NCBI GenBank assembly: GCA_004376575.1
Contig: SOJN01000023.1
Span: 1-48,631, forward strand
Reading direction: 5' to 3'
From: a candidate division TA06 bacterium
GTDB lineage: Bacteria; Hydrothermota; DG-26; E44-bin18
Length of the DNA: 48,631 nt
Shown: positions 23,640 through 33,101 of the stretch, piece after piece
Numbering within the stretch: the stretch's first letter is position 1
Layout of the letters: each line of letters begins with the position of its first letter
The notes under the pieces: generated by a model
Database searches by the model: none
What the model saw: only the letters and a program-made list of their open reading frames with translations
What the model was told of the DNA's origin: nothing
Program-made: the position numbers and the translations under genes

Positions 23640-26600
23640 TCAAGTCAAAACCTCGAGCATGGCAAAGATGTCCTTCTCTTCGTATCTTCTCAGTGTTGAC
23701 GCACCATTCGGGCAGACCGCCGTGCATGTACCACAGCCCTGACATATGTGTTCTCTCACTTGGGCGATCATCTCATCGTAATCCATGTATCTTGCTTCGA
23801 AAGGACAGGCGGTTATGCACAGCTCACACGCAGAACACCTTCTCTTGTTCACTTCAGCGACTCCTGAACGCGCGGGCAGGTAGTCCTTTGACAAAAGAGT
23901 GCCTGCGCGGGCCGCTGCGGCATGTGCCGATGTTATCGCTTCGGATATGGACATGGGTGAATGAGCCGTGCCGCAAACATACATCCCATCTTTAGGAAGG
24001 TCCACTGGTCTGAACTTGACGTTTGCCTCCTCCAGGAAGAGGTCCTCAGTGATGCGCAGGTTCAGCGTCTTGGCTATTGCCACAGCAGGAGAAGGATCCA
24101 TGCCAAAAGCCAGAACCAGGTAGTCTGGTCTGAGACAAAAAGCCTCGTTCAGTAGAGGATCTCTTACGGTTATCTTCGGTCTTGAATCCACGACCTCCAC
24201 CTTCGGATAAGTTTCCAGATCATATCTAACAAATATCACACCTGCATCTCGTGCCTTCGTGTAAAGCTCTTCGTTGAACCCATACGTCATTATGTCTCTG
24301 TACAGGACAAAGACGTCGGAATCAGGATTTATCTCCTTCACCTTCAGAGCGTTCAGCAGCGCGTCCGAGCAGCATACCCTGCTACAAAACGGTCTTTCTT
24401 CTGTCCTTGAGCCTACGCACAGGATAAATACGAAGCTCTTCCCTTTTGCGACTAGAGAATCGGGCTTGAACAGGTCTTTTTCGAAGTCTGAGAGGGCAAT
24501 GATCCTTTCTGAGGTCTCATGGCCTGTCCGTTCTTCCTGAGCACCCACTGCGATTATTATGGCACCTGCGGCTATCGTTTCCTCTTTCCCCTTGGCTGCC
24601 ACAGTCACCTGGAAATCGCCGGCACAGCCTTCGACCTGCTTGATTTCAGAGTTGAACCTTACATGGATTTTCTTACTATCCCTGACGGCCTTCATCTTCT
24701 TATTCAGAAGAGAAGACAGATCTTCTGCTTCATAACTGACACGCTTATCCAACACCCTGCCACCAAGGCTTTCAGTTTTCTCTATGAGCTCCACCTGCAA
24801 CCCGCTGTCTGCAAGGTCAATGGCCGCTGTGATGCCTGCGATTCCACCTCCTATGACTACGGCTCGCTTCACCACTTTTTGTCTCAGGGTCGGATAGGAT
24901 CTAACTACTGCAGCCTTTTCCACTGCTCCTTCTATGAGAGCTTTGGCTTTCTCAGTGGCTGCAACAGATTTCTCATGCACCCACGAGAGCTGTTCCCTTA
25001 TGTTCACGACAGTCAGCATTTCAGGGTCGATTCCCGCTGCATCTGCTGCCTTGCGGAAGAGCATCTCATATGGGTGTATGCTGCAAGCTGCCACCACTAC
25101 TCTGTTGAGGTCTTGCTCCTTTATCGCGTCAGTCAGTTTCATCAGCCCCTCAGTAACGCAGAGAAAATTGACATCACTGACAGTCTTCACATACGGTAGG
25201 TTCTTAATCTCTTCGGCAATCCTGGGCAGATCAACCACATTCGAAACGTCCTCTCCGCAGCTACACAGAAACACACCTATGACAGGCTCGGCTACTGCTT
25301 CTTCTTGGTCAGAGACGGCTGCAGTTCCAGGAGATTCAGGAAGAAACTTAAGTGCTTCGCACGCAGCAGCGCTTGCCCTGACCACTGTGTCGGGTATGTC
25401 CGCAGGCGAAGAGAAAGATCCACAGACGAAGATGCCGTCTCTGCTCGTTGCGACCTGATCAAAGGGAAGCCCTCCGCAGAAACCGTAGGGGTTTAACTCG
25501 ATGCCCAACTTCTTGGCAAGGTCTATTGTTGAGGCCGGCTCTGTCTGGCCAACAGAAAGGACCACCATGTCGAACTTGTCATCGATCAACTTACCGGATT
25601 CATCCTCATAGGAAACGATGAGTTCCTTTGAATCGGTTACACCCTCAACAGCGGGGACTCTCGAACGGACGAACTTCACGCCACGTTTCGCAGCATCCTG
25701 GTAGTATCTGTGATACCCCTTGCCAAACGCCCTCATGTCCATGAAGAATATTGTCGGTTCAGAGTCGGGAAACTTGTCTTTCACCAGATTCGCCTCTTTT
25801 ATCGCATACATACAACACGCTGAGGAGCAGTATGGTCTTTTCTCATCTCTTGAGCCGACACATTGGAAAAAAGCAACCTTCTTTGGAATCTTCTCCAGCT
25901 CTTTCGGTGAAGTGCCGCTGAGCATTCTCTCAAACTCGGTGCTTGTCACGACGTTGGGATATCTGCTATGGCCAAATTCGTCTAGTTCATCAGCAGCAAA
26001 GGTCTTAAACCCGGGGTCTGCAACAATAGCCCCTACTGAGAGGACCAGAGTCTCTTCTTTTGCATCCAGATTTATCGCGTCGGTCGGACAAACTTCAACA
26101 CACTTTCCGCACTTATCGCAGGCATCTACATCTATGCAATAGTTATTGGGAACGGCATTGGGATGGGAGAGGTATATGGCCTTTCTCTTTATGAGACCTT
26201 CGTTGAAATCATCCTCAGCCTCTATTGGACAAATCTCTATACACTTGTTGCACCCCACACACTTTGATTTATCAACCATCCGGGGTCTCCGTACCACTGT
26301 CACCTCAAAGGCCCCGGCTTCGCCATCCACCTTCGCGAGTTCAGAAGATGTGAGTATTTCAATATTGGGGTGAATAAGAGTTCTTCTTAAACAGAACTCA
26401 CCCGCTCCCCTCGTATAGAAGGGCGGGAGTAACTTGCAGAGGGAGCAGTCGTCTGTTGGGAACCACTTGTCGAGTTGAGATGCCGTGCCCCCAACCTTGG
26501 GACTCCTGTCTAGCAGATAGACTTTGCGCCCGGACTCGGCAATGTCCAGGGCTGCTCTCATGCCGCCGACGCCCGCGCCGATGACGAGTGCTGCAGGTTC

Positions 26601-26669
26601 AGGCGTTCCTTTCTTCTTCGATTTTCTCTTTTTGGATTTTTTCTTCTTGCTGGTCTTCCGCTCTGCCAT
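23640..26669 (-). CDS. Double HdrA (tandem heterodisulfide reductase A-like flavoprotein)
   Basis: 1009 residues made of two HdrA-like units. The N-terminal 20 residues are almost all Lys, Arg and Ser. Unit 1 (about 25-445) has the FAD motif GAGVGG (31-36), DDCSLC, ferredoxin motifs at C137-C147 and C184-C194, and CVGSRDEKRPYCSSACC; it lacks the usual HdrA N-terminal domain. Unit 2 (about 462-930) has that domain (VFLCSCG, VVVAACSIHPYE, NIREQLSWVH), FAD motif GGGIAG (607-612) and a second CVGSR block, but no ferredoxin insert. Two [4Fe-4S] motifs close the protein (CSACELC, CQGCGTC). It would be the flavin hub of the complex, followed by mvhD. Confidence 0.88.
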   Translation of the reverse strand: MAERKTSKKKKSKKRKSKKKGTPEPAALVIGAGVGGMRAALDIAESGRKVYLLDRSPKVGGTASQLDKWFPTDDCSLCKLLPPFYTRGAGEFCLRRTLIHPNIEILTSSELAKVDGEAGAFEVTVVRRPRMVDKSKCVGCNKCIEICPIEAEDDFNEGLIKRKAIYLSHPNAVPNNYCIDVDACDKCGKCVEVCPTDAINLDAKEETLVLSVGAIVADPGFKTFAADELDEFGHSRYPNVVTSTEFERMLSGTSPKELEKIPKKVAFFQCVGSRDEKRPYCSSACCMYAIKEANLVKDKFPDSEPTIFFMDMRAFGKGYHRYYQDAAKRGVKFVRSRVPAVEGVTDSKELIVSYEDESGKLIDDKFDMVVLSVGQTEPASTIDLAKKLGIELNPYGFCGGLPFDQVATSRDGIFVCGSFSSPADIPDTVVRASAAACEALKFLPESPGTAAVSDQEEAVAEPVIGVFLCSCGEDVSNVVDLPRIAEEIKNLPYVKTVSDVNFLCVTEGLMKLTDAIKEQDLNRVVVAACSIHPYEMLFRKAADAAGIDPEMLTVVNIREQLSWVHEKSVAATEKAKALIEGAVEKAAVVRSYPTLRQKVVKRAVVIGGGIAGITAAIDLADSGLQVELIEKTESLGGRVLDKRVSYEAEDLSSLLNKKMKAVRDSKKIHVRFNSEIKQVEGCAGDFQVTVAAKGKEETIAAGAIIIAVGAQEERTGHETSERIIALSDFEKDLFKPDSLVAKGKSFVFILCVGSRTEERPFCSRVCCSDALLNALKVKEINPDSDVFVLYRDIMTYGFNEELYTKARDAGVIFVRYDLETYPKVEVVDSRPKITVRDPLLNEAFCLRPDYLVLAFGMDPSPAVAIAKTLNLRITEDLFLEEANVKFRPVDLPKDGMYVCGTAHSPMSISEAITSAHAAAARAGTLLSKDYLPARSGVAEVNKRRCSACELCITACPFEARYMDYDEMIAQVREHICQGCGTCTAVCPNGASTLRRYEEKDIFAMLEVLT

Positions 26670-26677
26670 CTTCCCCC

Positions 26678-28444
26678 CTAGAAGTCCTCGGTCGCAACAT
26701 GAACCATGTCCAAAACCTGTTTTCTGGTGAAGTTCCTATGCTGTATCGCACCTGACGGACAGGTTGCCGCACACCCACCGCAGCCTTCGCAGAGGACCTC
26801 ATTCACCACGGCCACATTTCTCTTGGGGTCCAGCTGAATCGCGTCATAGGCGCACGCATTTACACAGTATCCACATCCTGCGCAGAGTTCTTCATCCACC
26901 TCTGAGACTGTTGGATCGTGCTCCAGCTCGTCACTTGAGAAAAGGGAAATAACCTTCGCAGCAGCCCCGGAAGCCTGAGCAACCGTCTCCGGTATGTCCC
27001 TTGGCGCCTGGGCGGTGCCTGCCAGATAGATCCCCGTGGTCAAACTCTCAACAGGTCTCAGCTTCGGGTGAGCTTCTGAAAGAAATCCATGCTCATCTGT
27101 ACTGATCTTCAGCTTCTTAGCAACTTCGCCGGCACCTACAGATGGCAAGATGGCTGTGGCCAGAACCACCATGTCGGCATATATCTCTATTTTCTTTCCG
27201 GTCAGGGTATCGGCGCCCCAGACCACAACTCGCCCATCTTCTTGGAATATCTTGGAAACCTTTCCTCTGAAATAAAGGACCCCGTCCTCGTCCGTGGCTC
27301 TCTGAACGAACTCTTCATATCCTTTTCCGCCTGAGCGGATGTCTATGTAGAAGATGTATGGCTGCCCATCGTGGACTCTGTGTTTGTAGAGCATTGCATG
27401 TTTGACAGTGTACATGCAGCATATCTTTGAACAGTACGGCTGGTACCTTTCAGGCTCCCTTGAACCCGCGCACTGAACAAAAACAACCTCTTTCGGCACT
27501 TTGCCGTCCGATGGTCTCTTCACCTCTCCTCCCGTTGGTCCGGAGGCTGAAAGCAATCTCTCGAACTGGAGGCCAGTTATGACATCCGGGCAAGAGTCGT
27601 AATTGTACTCCTCGATAACCTCCTTGTTCATCACGTCGTAACCGGTGGCCACCACAATTGCGCCCACATCTTCCTCAACGATGGTGTCTTCCTCATCATA
27701 GACAATCGCCTTGGGCTGGCATACGGTTTCACATACTTTGCAGTTTCCCGTTTTGAAATACATGCAATTCTCTCTGTCTATGACTGGCGTGTTGGGGACC
27801 GCTTGGGGGAATGGAATGTAGATACATGGCCTCGTTTCAAGGCCTTCATTGAATTCAGAGAGTAGCGGGTTCACCGTTCTCTCTGAAATCTCCTCAACAG
27901 TGATCGCCCCGGTGGGACATGAATAGGCACATGCTCCGCAGGTCGTGCACACTTCCGAAAACTCCTTGTACGGTGGGGTAACCTCCATTTTTGCTCCACG
28001 GTTGGCAAAGCCAATGGCACCCACCCTCATCACCTCGTTGCATACCCTTACACACAAACCGCATAGCACGCACTTCTCTTCTTCATCCTTTGTTTTGAAT
28101 CTCGGGGCCTCAATACCCACCTTCTTCGCCAAATCCTGTATCACCTCAGAGCCGGGCGCCCTGGCCAATAGTAACTCCACAGTCACCTTACGAGCGTTCA
28201 TGGCTTTCTCTGAATCAGTTTTCACTTCCATGCCTTCTGCTACCATCTGGCCGCATGACGCAACCAGCTTGGATCGACCATTTTGAATCACCTCTACCAG
28301 ACAAACCCGACAAGCCTGATAGGGCTCGAGAGCAGGATGATAGCAGAGGGTCGGTATCTCAATACCCAGTTCCTTCGCGGCCTTCAAGATGGTCGTTCCT
28401 TCTTCGACTTCGACCTTCTGACCGTCAATGGTTAGATTTACCAT
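26678..28444 (-). CDS. NuoG(N-part)-HdrA(C-half) fusion
   Basis: 588 residues. Residues 1-95 are a NuoG/HydA-type [2Fe-2S] domain (C34, C45, C48, C64). Residues 125-135 and 166-176 are two C-x2-C-x2-C-x3-C ferredoxin motifs. From about 198 the sequence becomes the C-terminal half of HdrA: FNEGLETRPCIYIPFPQAVP, an AI-x-ATGYD motif, VITGLQFERLLSASGPTGG, CAGSREPERYQPYCSKICC, RSGGKGYEEF, HPKLRPVE, then two ferredoxin motifs at 521-531 and 552-562. The HdrA Rossmann FAD motif is absent; it occurs instead on the HdrA-NuoE fusion at 35142. No molybdopterin or H-cluster domain is present. The ATG overlaps the NuoF-GltD stop by 20 nt. Confidence 0.88.
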   Translation of the reverse strand: MVNLTIDGQKVEVEEGTTILKAAKELGIEIPTLCYHPALEPYQACRVCLVEVIQNGRSKLVASCGQMVAEGMEVKTDSEKAMNARKVTVELLLARAPGSEVIQDLAKKVGIEAPRFKTKDEEEKCVLCGLCVRVCNEVMRVGAIGFANRGAKMEVTPPYKEFSEVCTTCGACAYSCPTGAITVEEISERTVNPLLSEFNEGLETRPCIYIPFPQAVPNTPVIDRENCMYFKTGNCKVCETVCQPKAIVYDEEDTIVEEDVGAIVVATGYDVMNKEVIEEYNYDSCPDVITGLQFERLLSASGPTGGEVKRPSDGKVPKEVVFVQCAGSREPERYQPYCSKICCMYTVKHAMLYKHRVHDGQPYIFYIDIRSGGKGYEEFVQRATDEDGVLYFRGKVSKIFQEDGRVVVWGADTLTGKKIEIYADMVVLATAILPSVGAGEVAKKLKISTDEHGFLSEAHPKLRPVESLTTGIYLAGTAQAPRDIPETVAQASGAAAKVISLFSSDELEHDPTVSEVDEELCAGCGYCVNACAYDAIQLDPKRNVAVVNEVLCEGCGGCAATCPSGAIQHRNFTRKQVLDMVHVATEDF

Positions 28445-31400
28445 GCTTACTCTCTTCTAGAAATTTCTTGGCATCTTCTGTTCCCAGATCACACCGGAGA
28501 CAGCGTCTTGCTTCCTTTATTGCGATCTCCTCAGTGAATCCAAGGGTCACTTCTTTGAAATTCTTCATTCTCTCCTCGGCAGATAGAGCAGGCATTTCAG
28601 GACGTTGGGCCTGTTCTATCTCTTCGTCAGTCAGCTTAACCGATTCAACATACATTGATGGTCTGGTCACTTCATACTCTCGGGCCAGACTTTGTCCTCT
28701 TAGAAACTTATTTATTGATTCAGCAGCCGTTTTTCCTGCGCTAATAGCCTCCACAACCGTGCCAGGCCCGGTCACCACATCTCCACCAGCAAAGACCCCC
28801 GCTCGACTTGTCGTCAGTGTTTCTTCATCGACCACGACGGTATCCCACTTCGAGGTCTTGAGTTGGTCTTTCTCTGTCATGAAGGAAATATCCGGTCGTT
28901 CGCTGATGGCGGGTATCAAAGTATCTAACTCAACCGTAAACTCTGAACCTTTAATCGGAACAGGTCTTCTTCTTCCACTCTTATCTATGTCTCCCAACTT
29001 CATCCTGATACACTCAATCCCTGTCACTTTGCCGTCTTTTGTCAGTACTTTGACAGGAGCGGCAAGGAACTGTATGTCTATCCCTTCTTCAATTCCCTCA
29101 TCAACCTCTTCCTTGAAAGCAGGCATCTCTGCTCTCGTCCTTCTGTAGACAATAGTAACCTTTTCACAGTCTGGCAAACGGTTAGCAACTCTGGCTGCGT
29201 CCACCGCAGCATTTCCGCCGCCAATTATGCCCACCTTCTTTCCTATCTTGACTTCCTTGCCCAGATTAACAGCCTTCAAAAACTCTATTGAGTCAAGCAC
29301 GCCCTCTGCGTCTTCGTTGGGGATATTAAGCTTCAGGCTTTTGTGAGCTCCGATGGCAATAAATATTGCCTTAAACCCTTCTTCAAGCAAACCATCGATG
29401 GATATGTCCTCGCCCAATGCAGTATTCGTTTCTATCTTGACTCCTGCATTCTTGATTGACTCTACATCAAAACTGAGAACCTCTCTTGGTAGACGGTGGT
29501 GTGGTATTGCTATGGCCAGCATCCCTCCGACTTCGGGGAGAGCTTCGAAGACCGTAGTACCATATCCGTTGAGAGTGAGATAGTAGGCGCAGGTAAGGCC
29601 GGCTGGACCAGATCCTATAACAGCGACTCTTTCCTCTTTGGAACGTTCAGGTTTGGCAACGCTTTCTATATTCGATTCCATCGCGAAATCAGTAAGAAAT
29701 CGCTTTATCGTCCTGATCGCAATTGGATCCCCTCCTTCGCTTGCCTTGCATCTGTATTCACAAGGGTGATGGCAAACACGTCCACAGACACTTGGGAGGG
29801 GATTGTCCTTTCGGACTACGTCAAAAGCTTCCTTAAACTTCCCCTGGGCGGCTAGAGCTATATAGACAGCCGCTTCTGTGTCTATGGGGCAAGTGTGTTG
29901 ACAGGGGGAGGACACTATTTCCGTACACACTGCTGCGGAACATCTTTTTTGTCTTATGTGTGCTTCGTATTCGTTTCTGAAATACCGAATGGTGCTCAGC
30001 ACTGGATTGGGAGCAGTACTGCCAAGGCCGCAAAGGGAGCCATCAACTATGGCGTGTCCTAATTCTTCAAGTAGGTCGACGTCACCGTTCTTGCCTCGTC
30101 CCTCGCATATCTCAGTCAATATGTCCAACATTCTCTCAATACCTTCCCGACAAGGGGTGCATTGCCCGCAAGACTCGTCCAGGGTGAAGGTAAGAAAATA
30201 CCTGGCTACGTCAACCATGCAGGTGGTTTCATCCATCACTACCATTCCGCCTGAACCCATTATGGATCCTATTTTCGCCAGCTCTTCATAGTCCACTTGT
30301 AGGTCTAACAGGTCCGAAGGAATGCAGCCTCCAGATGGCCCGCCTGTCTGCACAGCCTTAAACTTCTTGTTGTCCGGAATTCCACCACCAATATCGTAAA
30401 TGATCTCACGAAGAGGTATGCCCATGGGAACTTCCACCAGCCCTGTATTGTTTATCTTCCCCACCAAAGAGAAAACCTTCGTTCCCTTACTGGTCTCAGT
30501 GCCGATATCTGAGAACCATTTGGCTTTCCTGAGAATTATGGGGGGAACATTTGCCCAGGTCTCCACATTATTGATGTTGGTGGGCTTGCCCCAGAGCCCC
30601 TTCTCTGCCGGATAAGGCGGACGAGGACGAGGACGACCCGCCCTACCCTCAATCGATGCCATGAGTGCCGTCTCCTCACCGCAAACAAATGCTCCGGCGC
30701 CTCTATGGATACTGACTTCGAAATCGAAATCGGTGCCAAGCATATTCTTCCCCAAGAGGCCGTAGTCCCTTGCCTGCTCAACTGCCCTGGTCAGCCTTTC
30801 CAATGCCAGAGGATACTCATTTCTTATGTATACGAAACCATGAGAAGAGCCAATAGCCTTGGCCCCAATTGTCATGCCCTCCAAGACGGAGTGTGGATCA
30901 GATTCAATAATACAGCGATCCATATATGCACCTGGATCACCCTCATCCGCGTTGCAGATTATGTATTTCTCGTCTCCAGGAGAACTTCTGGCCAGTTCCC
31001 ATTTTCTCCCAGTTGGAAAACCAGCTCCTCCTCTTCCCCGCAAGCCGGAATCCTTGACCTCTTGTACTATCTCCTCCGGGCTCATCGAAGTGAGGGCTTT
31101 AGCCAGGGCCCTATATCCGTCTCGAGCAATATATTCTTCGATGTTCTCGGGATCTATCAATCCCCGGTTTCGCAAAACAATCAATCTCTGCTTTGCGAAG
31201 AAACCAATGTCACTCATCTTCGGAATCGGCATCTCCCACTCCGAAGGAGTGTACATCAACCTTTTTACAGGTCTACCCTTGAGCAGATGCTCTTCCACCA
31301 AGTGAGGGATATCCTCCTTGGTAAACAACTGGTAGAATATGCCATCAGGCTGTACTATCATAATGGGGCCTTGCGCACACACACCCATACAACCAATGGA

Positions 31401-31532
31401 GGCAACCAGAACCTCATCTTCCAGGTCAAATCGTCTGATCTCGTTCTCCAGAGCCCCCCTCACATCGAAACCCGCATTGGAGGCGCACCCAGAGCCCGAA
31501 CAAACCATGACATGAGTCCTATATCTTTCCAT
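28425..31532 (-). CDS. NuoF-GltD fusion (NADH-binding subunit joined to a glutamate-synthase-small-chain-like FAD domain)
   Basis: 1035 residues. Residues 1-90 are a thioredoxin-like [2Fe-2S] domain (C11, C16, C48, C52). Residues about 110-520 are NuoF/HydB/HndC: GRGGAGFPTGRKW (FMN/NADH), CNADEGDPGAYMDR, GAGAFVCGEETAL, GKPTNINNVET, and a [4Fe-4S] site at C455, C458, C461 and C501. Residues about 530-1020 are GltD/NfnB-like: a cysteine-rich Fe-S lead (C531 to C595), FAD motif GSGPAG (640-645) and a second dinucleotide motif GGGNAAVDAAR. By family knowledge NuoF-type subunits of bifurcating enzymes oxidise or reduce NAD(H), and the GltD part could bind a second NAD(P)H. It is the entry point for nicotinamide electrons. 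Confidence 0.9.
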   Translation of the reverse strand: MERYRTHVMVCSGSGCASNAGFDVRGALENEIRRFDLEDEVLVASIGCMGVCAQGPIMIVQPDGIFYQLFTKEDIPHLVEEHLLKGRPVKRLMYTPSEWEMPIPKMSDIGFFAKQRLIVLRNRGLIDPENIEEYIARDGYRALAKALTSMSPEEIVQEVKDSGLRGRGGAGFPTGRKWELARSSPGDEKYIICNADEGDPGAYMDRCIIESDPHSVLEGMTIGAKAIGSSHGFVYIRNEYPLALERLTRAVEQARDYGLLGKNMLGTDFDFEVSIHRGAGAFVCGEETALMASIEGRAGRPRPRPPYPAEKGLWGKPTNINNVETWANVPPIILRKAKWFSDIGTETSKGTKVFSLVGKINNTGLVEVPMGIPLREIIYDIGGGIPDNKKFKAVQTGGPSGGCIPSDLLDLQVDYEELAKIGSIMGSGGMVVMDETTCMVDVARYFLTFTLDESCGQCTPCREGIERMLDILTEICEGRGKNGDVDLLEELGHAIVDGSLCGLGSTAPNPVLSTIRYFRNEYEAHIRQKRCSAAVCTEIVSSPCQHTCPIDTEAAVYIALAAQGKFKEAFDVVRKDNPLPSVCGRVCHHPCEYRCKASEGGDPIAIRTIKRFLTDFAMESNIESVAKPERSKEERVAVIGSGPAGLTCAYYLTLNGYGTTVFEALPEVGGMLAIAIPHHRLPREVLSFDVESIKNAGVKIETNTALGEDISIDGLLEEGFKAIFIAIGAHKSLKLNIPNEDAEGVLDSIEFLKAVNLGKEVKIGKKVGIIGGGNAAVDAARVANRLPDCEKVTIVYRRTRAEMPAFKEEVDEGIEEGIDIQFLAAPVKVLTKDGKVTGIECIRMKLGDIDKSGRRRPVPIKGSEFTVELDTLIPAISERPDISFMTEKDQLKTSKWDTVVVDEETLTTSRAGVFAGGDVVTGPGTVVEAISAGKTAAESINKFLRGQSLAREYEVTRPSMYVESVKLTDEEIEQAQRPEMPALSAEERMKNFKEVTLGFTEEIAIKEARRCLRCDLGTEDAKKFLEESKHGKSNH

Positions 31533-31916
31533 TTACGACACTCGCTCGCTTCCTATGGCTATTGCATGCTCTGTAACTATCTTCCCCCCGATTACATGCT
31601 CAGAAAAAATCTTCTGAATCTTCTCCTCTGTCAAATCAACATACTTCACAGGCGCTTCGCCCTTTAGTTCAACTGTAGCCATGGGCTCCCTACTGCACAG
31701 CCCAGCACAGCCAGATGTGGTAAGAATGATGTCCTTTGCATCACTCTCTTCAAGCAGTGCCATCAAGGTGCTCATTATCTTCCTCGCCCCAGCAGCTATC
31801 CCGCAGGTCCCCATGTGAACTGTAATCTTTGCCTTGCCTGCCCCCTCACGCAGCATGGTCATCTTCCTCATTCTCTCTCTAATCTTTTCCAAATCTTCGG
31901 GTCTCAGCTTAGGCAT
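31533..31916 (-). CDS. HndB-like thioredoxin-fold [2Fe-2S] ferredoxin, copy 1
   Basis: 127 residues from ATG 31916 (an in-frame TTG lies one codon earlier). The fold is that of HndB/NuoE-C-terminal ferredoxins: VHMGTCGIAAGARK with C38, then LTTSGCAGLCSREP with C70 and C74. The three-cysteine set is as I remember HndB. It lies directly before the NuoF-GltD gene, where HndB-type subunits normally sit. It is nearly identical to the protein at 34752, with a stretch of 246 identical nucleotides (31641-31886). Divergence is limited to both ends, which looks like gene conversion or recent duplication. Confidence 0.88.
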   Translation of the reverse strand: MPKLRPEDLEKIRERMRKMTMLREGAGKAKITVHMGTCGIAAGARKIMSTLMALLEESDAKDIILTTSGCAGLCSREPMATVELKGEAPVKYVDLTEEKIQKIFSEHVIGGKIVTEHAIAIGSERVS

Positions 31917-31922
31917 CAATGC

Positions 31923-32357
31923 TCACTCGTTTTTGCTATCTTCGATTTTCTCGTACTTGTATACGAACTCAATGTCAGGATTGCCGGCCCTCAAGATCCT
32001 CATAGTCTCAGGAATATCGCCCAGAGGCTTGCGATCAGGGTGGCTGTGCTGGAACGTAGCCTTGACTCTGGTCCCTATGCCGACCTTTGACTCTATCTCA
32101 ATATCTCCACCGCTCTGTCTTGCCGCTTGGGCTAGAAGGGGAAGTCCCAGTCCCACTTTTCTAACGCTCTTGGTAGTGAAGAATGGATCTAGCACTTTCT
32201 CGAGCCTCTCTTCGCTCATACCCTGGCCATTGTCTTTAATCTCAACCAAAAGCAGGTCTTTCTCCATGTCTTCGACAACCGTTATTTCAACCCTACTTGC
32301 AGAAACAGCGATTGAATTCTCCACAATGTCAAGAATATGCAAGGATATGTCCTCCAC
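31923..32357 (-). CDS. Small HATPase_c (anti-sigma/histidine-kinase-type ATPase)
   Basis: 144 residues consisting of a single GHKL ATPase domain: N-box (LDIVENSI), DNGQGM (G1), the lid region PFFTTKSVRKVGLGLPLL (G2), and GIGTRVKATF. There is no dimerisation or phosphoacceptor domain, so it is not a full histidine kinase; SpoIIAB/RsbW-type kinases look like this. The GTG at 32357 is three bases after the PHP stop, but GGAGG inside codons 1-3 would better serve a TTG at 32342. Genes of this type recur next to HydABC/Nuo-type iron-sulfur flavoproteins; their target is unknown. Confidence 0.8.
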   Translation of the reverse strand: MEDISLHILDIVENSIAVSASRVEITVVEDMEKDLLLVEIKDNGQGMSEERLEKVLDPFFTTKSVRKVGLGLPLLAQAARQSGGDIEIESKVGIGTRVKATFQHSHPDRKPLGDIPETMRILRAGNPDIEFVYKYEKIEDSKNE

Positions 32358-32360
32358 AAG

Positions 32361-33101
32361 TTAGTGGGTCACCGCCTTTCTCCCGTCTCTGTTCAGCAAG
32401 GCCTTGCTTAACTCATCAACGCTAAGATTTTCAGTAAAGAAAGAAGTATACGTTTCTCCTATGTCTTCCAAATAGTGCGCATCAGAGAACCTAACTATCG
32501 GAAAATCATTCACCTGAGGTAACCTTGCTTTCACCTCTTTCACGGGATTCCGCGGCGACACTTCCAGAGCGTCTATGTTCAACCCGTCAGGGATGAATCC
32601 AAGCTGGCCGATGATGCTGAAGGCTTCGCGGTCAACATGCGATGCAATTGCTATGCCGCCGGATTTGTGGACGATATCGACAATCTGTTCAATCAGAAGT
32701 GTGGTCGCCCCGATCAATAGCCTATCATTGATGCCCATTATACTGTCATTTTCATCTACGACCAGCTGTTCTCCAAAGTAGTCTTGATCATTTACTCCAG
32801 ATAAATGTTTGTAGACTATATCTTGAACACGGAGTAAATCTGCATCGTTTTCGAACAGAGCTAATACATGTACCTCTTCTTGCGACGTTATTTCAATTCC
32901 ACCAATGACTACAACGCCTACCCTTTCCCCTGCTTTCTTCACTGCCGGAACATTCTCCGCTGAATTATGATCACAGATAGCGATCACATCCAGGTTCTTT
33001 TTCTTGGCTTGTCCGACTATCAGAGTGGGTAGCATATTGTTGTCACCACAAGGAGAAAGGCACGTATGAATGTGTAGATCCCCCTTAAACTGATCCACCA
33101 T
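32361..33101 (-). CDS. PHP-domain phosphoesterase
   Basis: 246 residues from ATG 33101, which overlaps the DRTGG gene stop. A longer frame starting at 33149 would add a hydrophobic lead but overlap the DRTGG gene by 65 nt. PHP motifs are clear: GDLHIHTCLSPCGDN, AICDHNSAENV, GGIEITSQEEVHVLALF, and ASHVDREAFS. The family uses two or three metal ions to hydrolyse phosphoesters, often nucleotides. In this five-gene set it may turn over a signalling nucleotide, but that is inference. Confidence 0.85.
   Translation of the reverse strand: MVDQFKGDLHIHTCLSPCGDNNMLPTLIVGQAKKKNLDVIAICDHNSAENVPAVKKAGERVGVVVIGGIEITSQEEVHVLALFENDADLLRVQDIVYKHLSGVNDQDYFGEQLVVDENDSIMGINDRLLIGATTLLIEQIVDIVHKSGGIAIASHVDREAFSIIGQLGFIPDGLNIDALEVSPRNPVKEVKARLPQVNDFPIVRFSDAHYLEDIGETYTSFFTENLSVDELSKALLNRDGRKAVTH

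Noticed and set aside
26678-28444. FeFe-hydrogenase catalytic subunit
   Set aside because: The N-terminal 2Fe-2S and ferredoxin motifs look like HydA/NuoG, but no H-cluster signatures follow; the rest is HdrA-like.
28255-31667. Long plus-strand open frames (for example 28255-29148 and 30705-31667)
   Set aside because: Antisense to the NuoF-GltD fusion and the NuoG-HdrA fusion; no recognisable protein or start signal.
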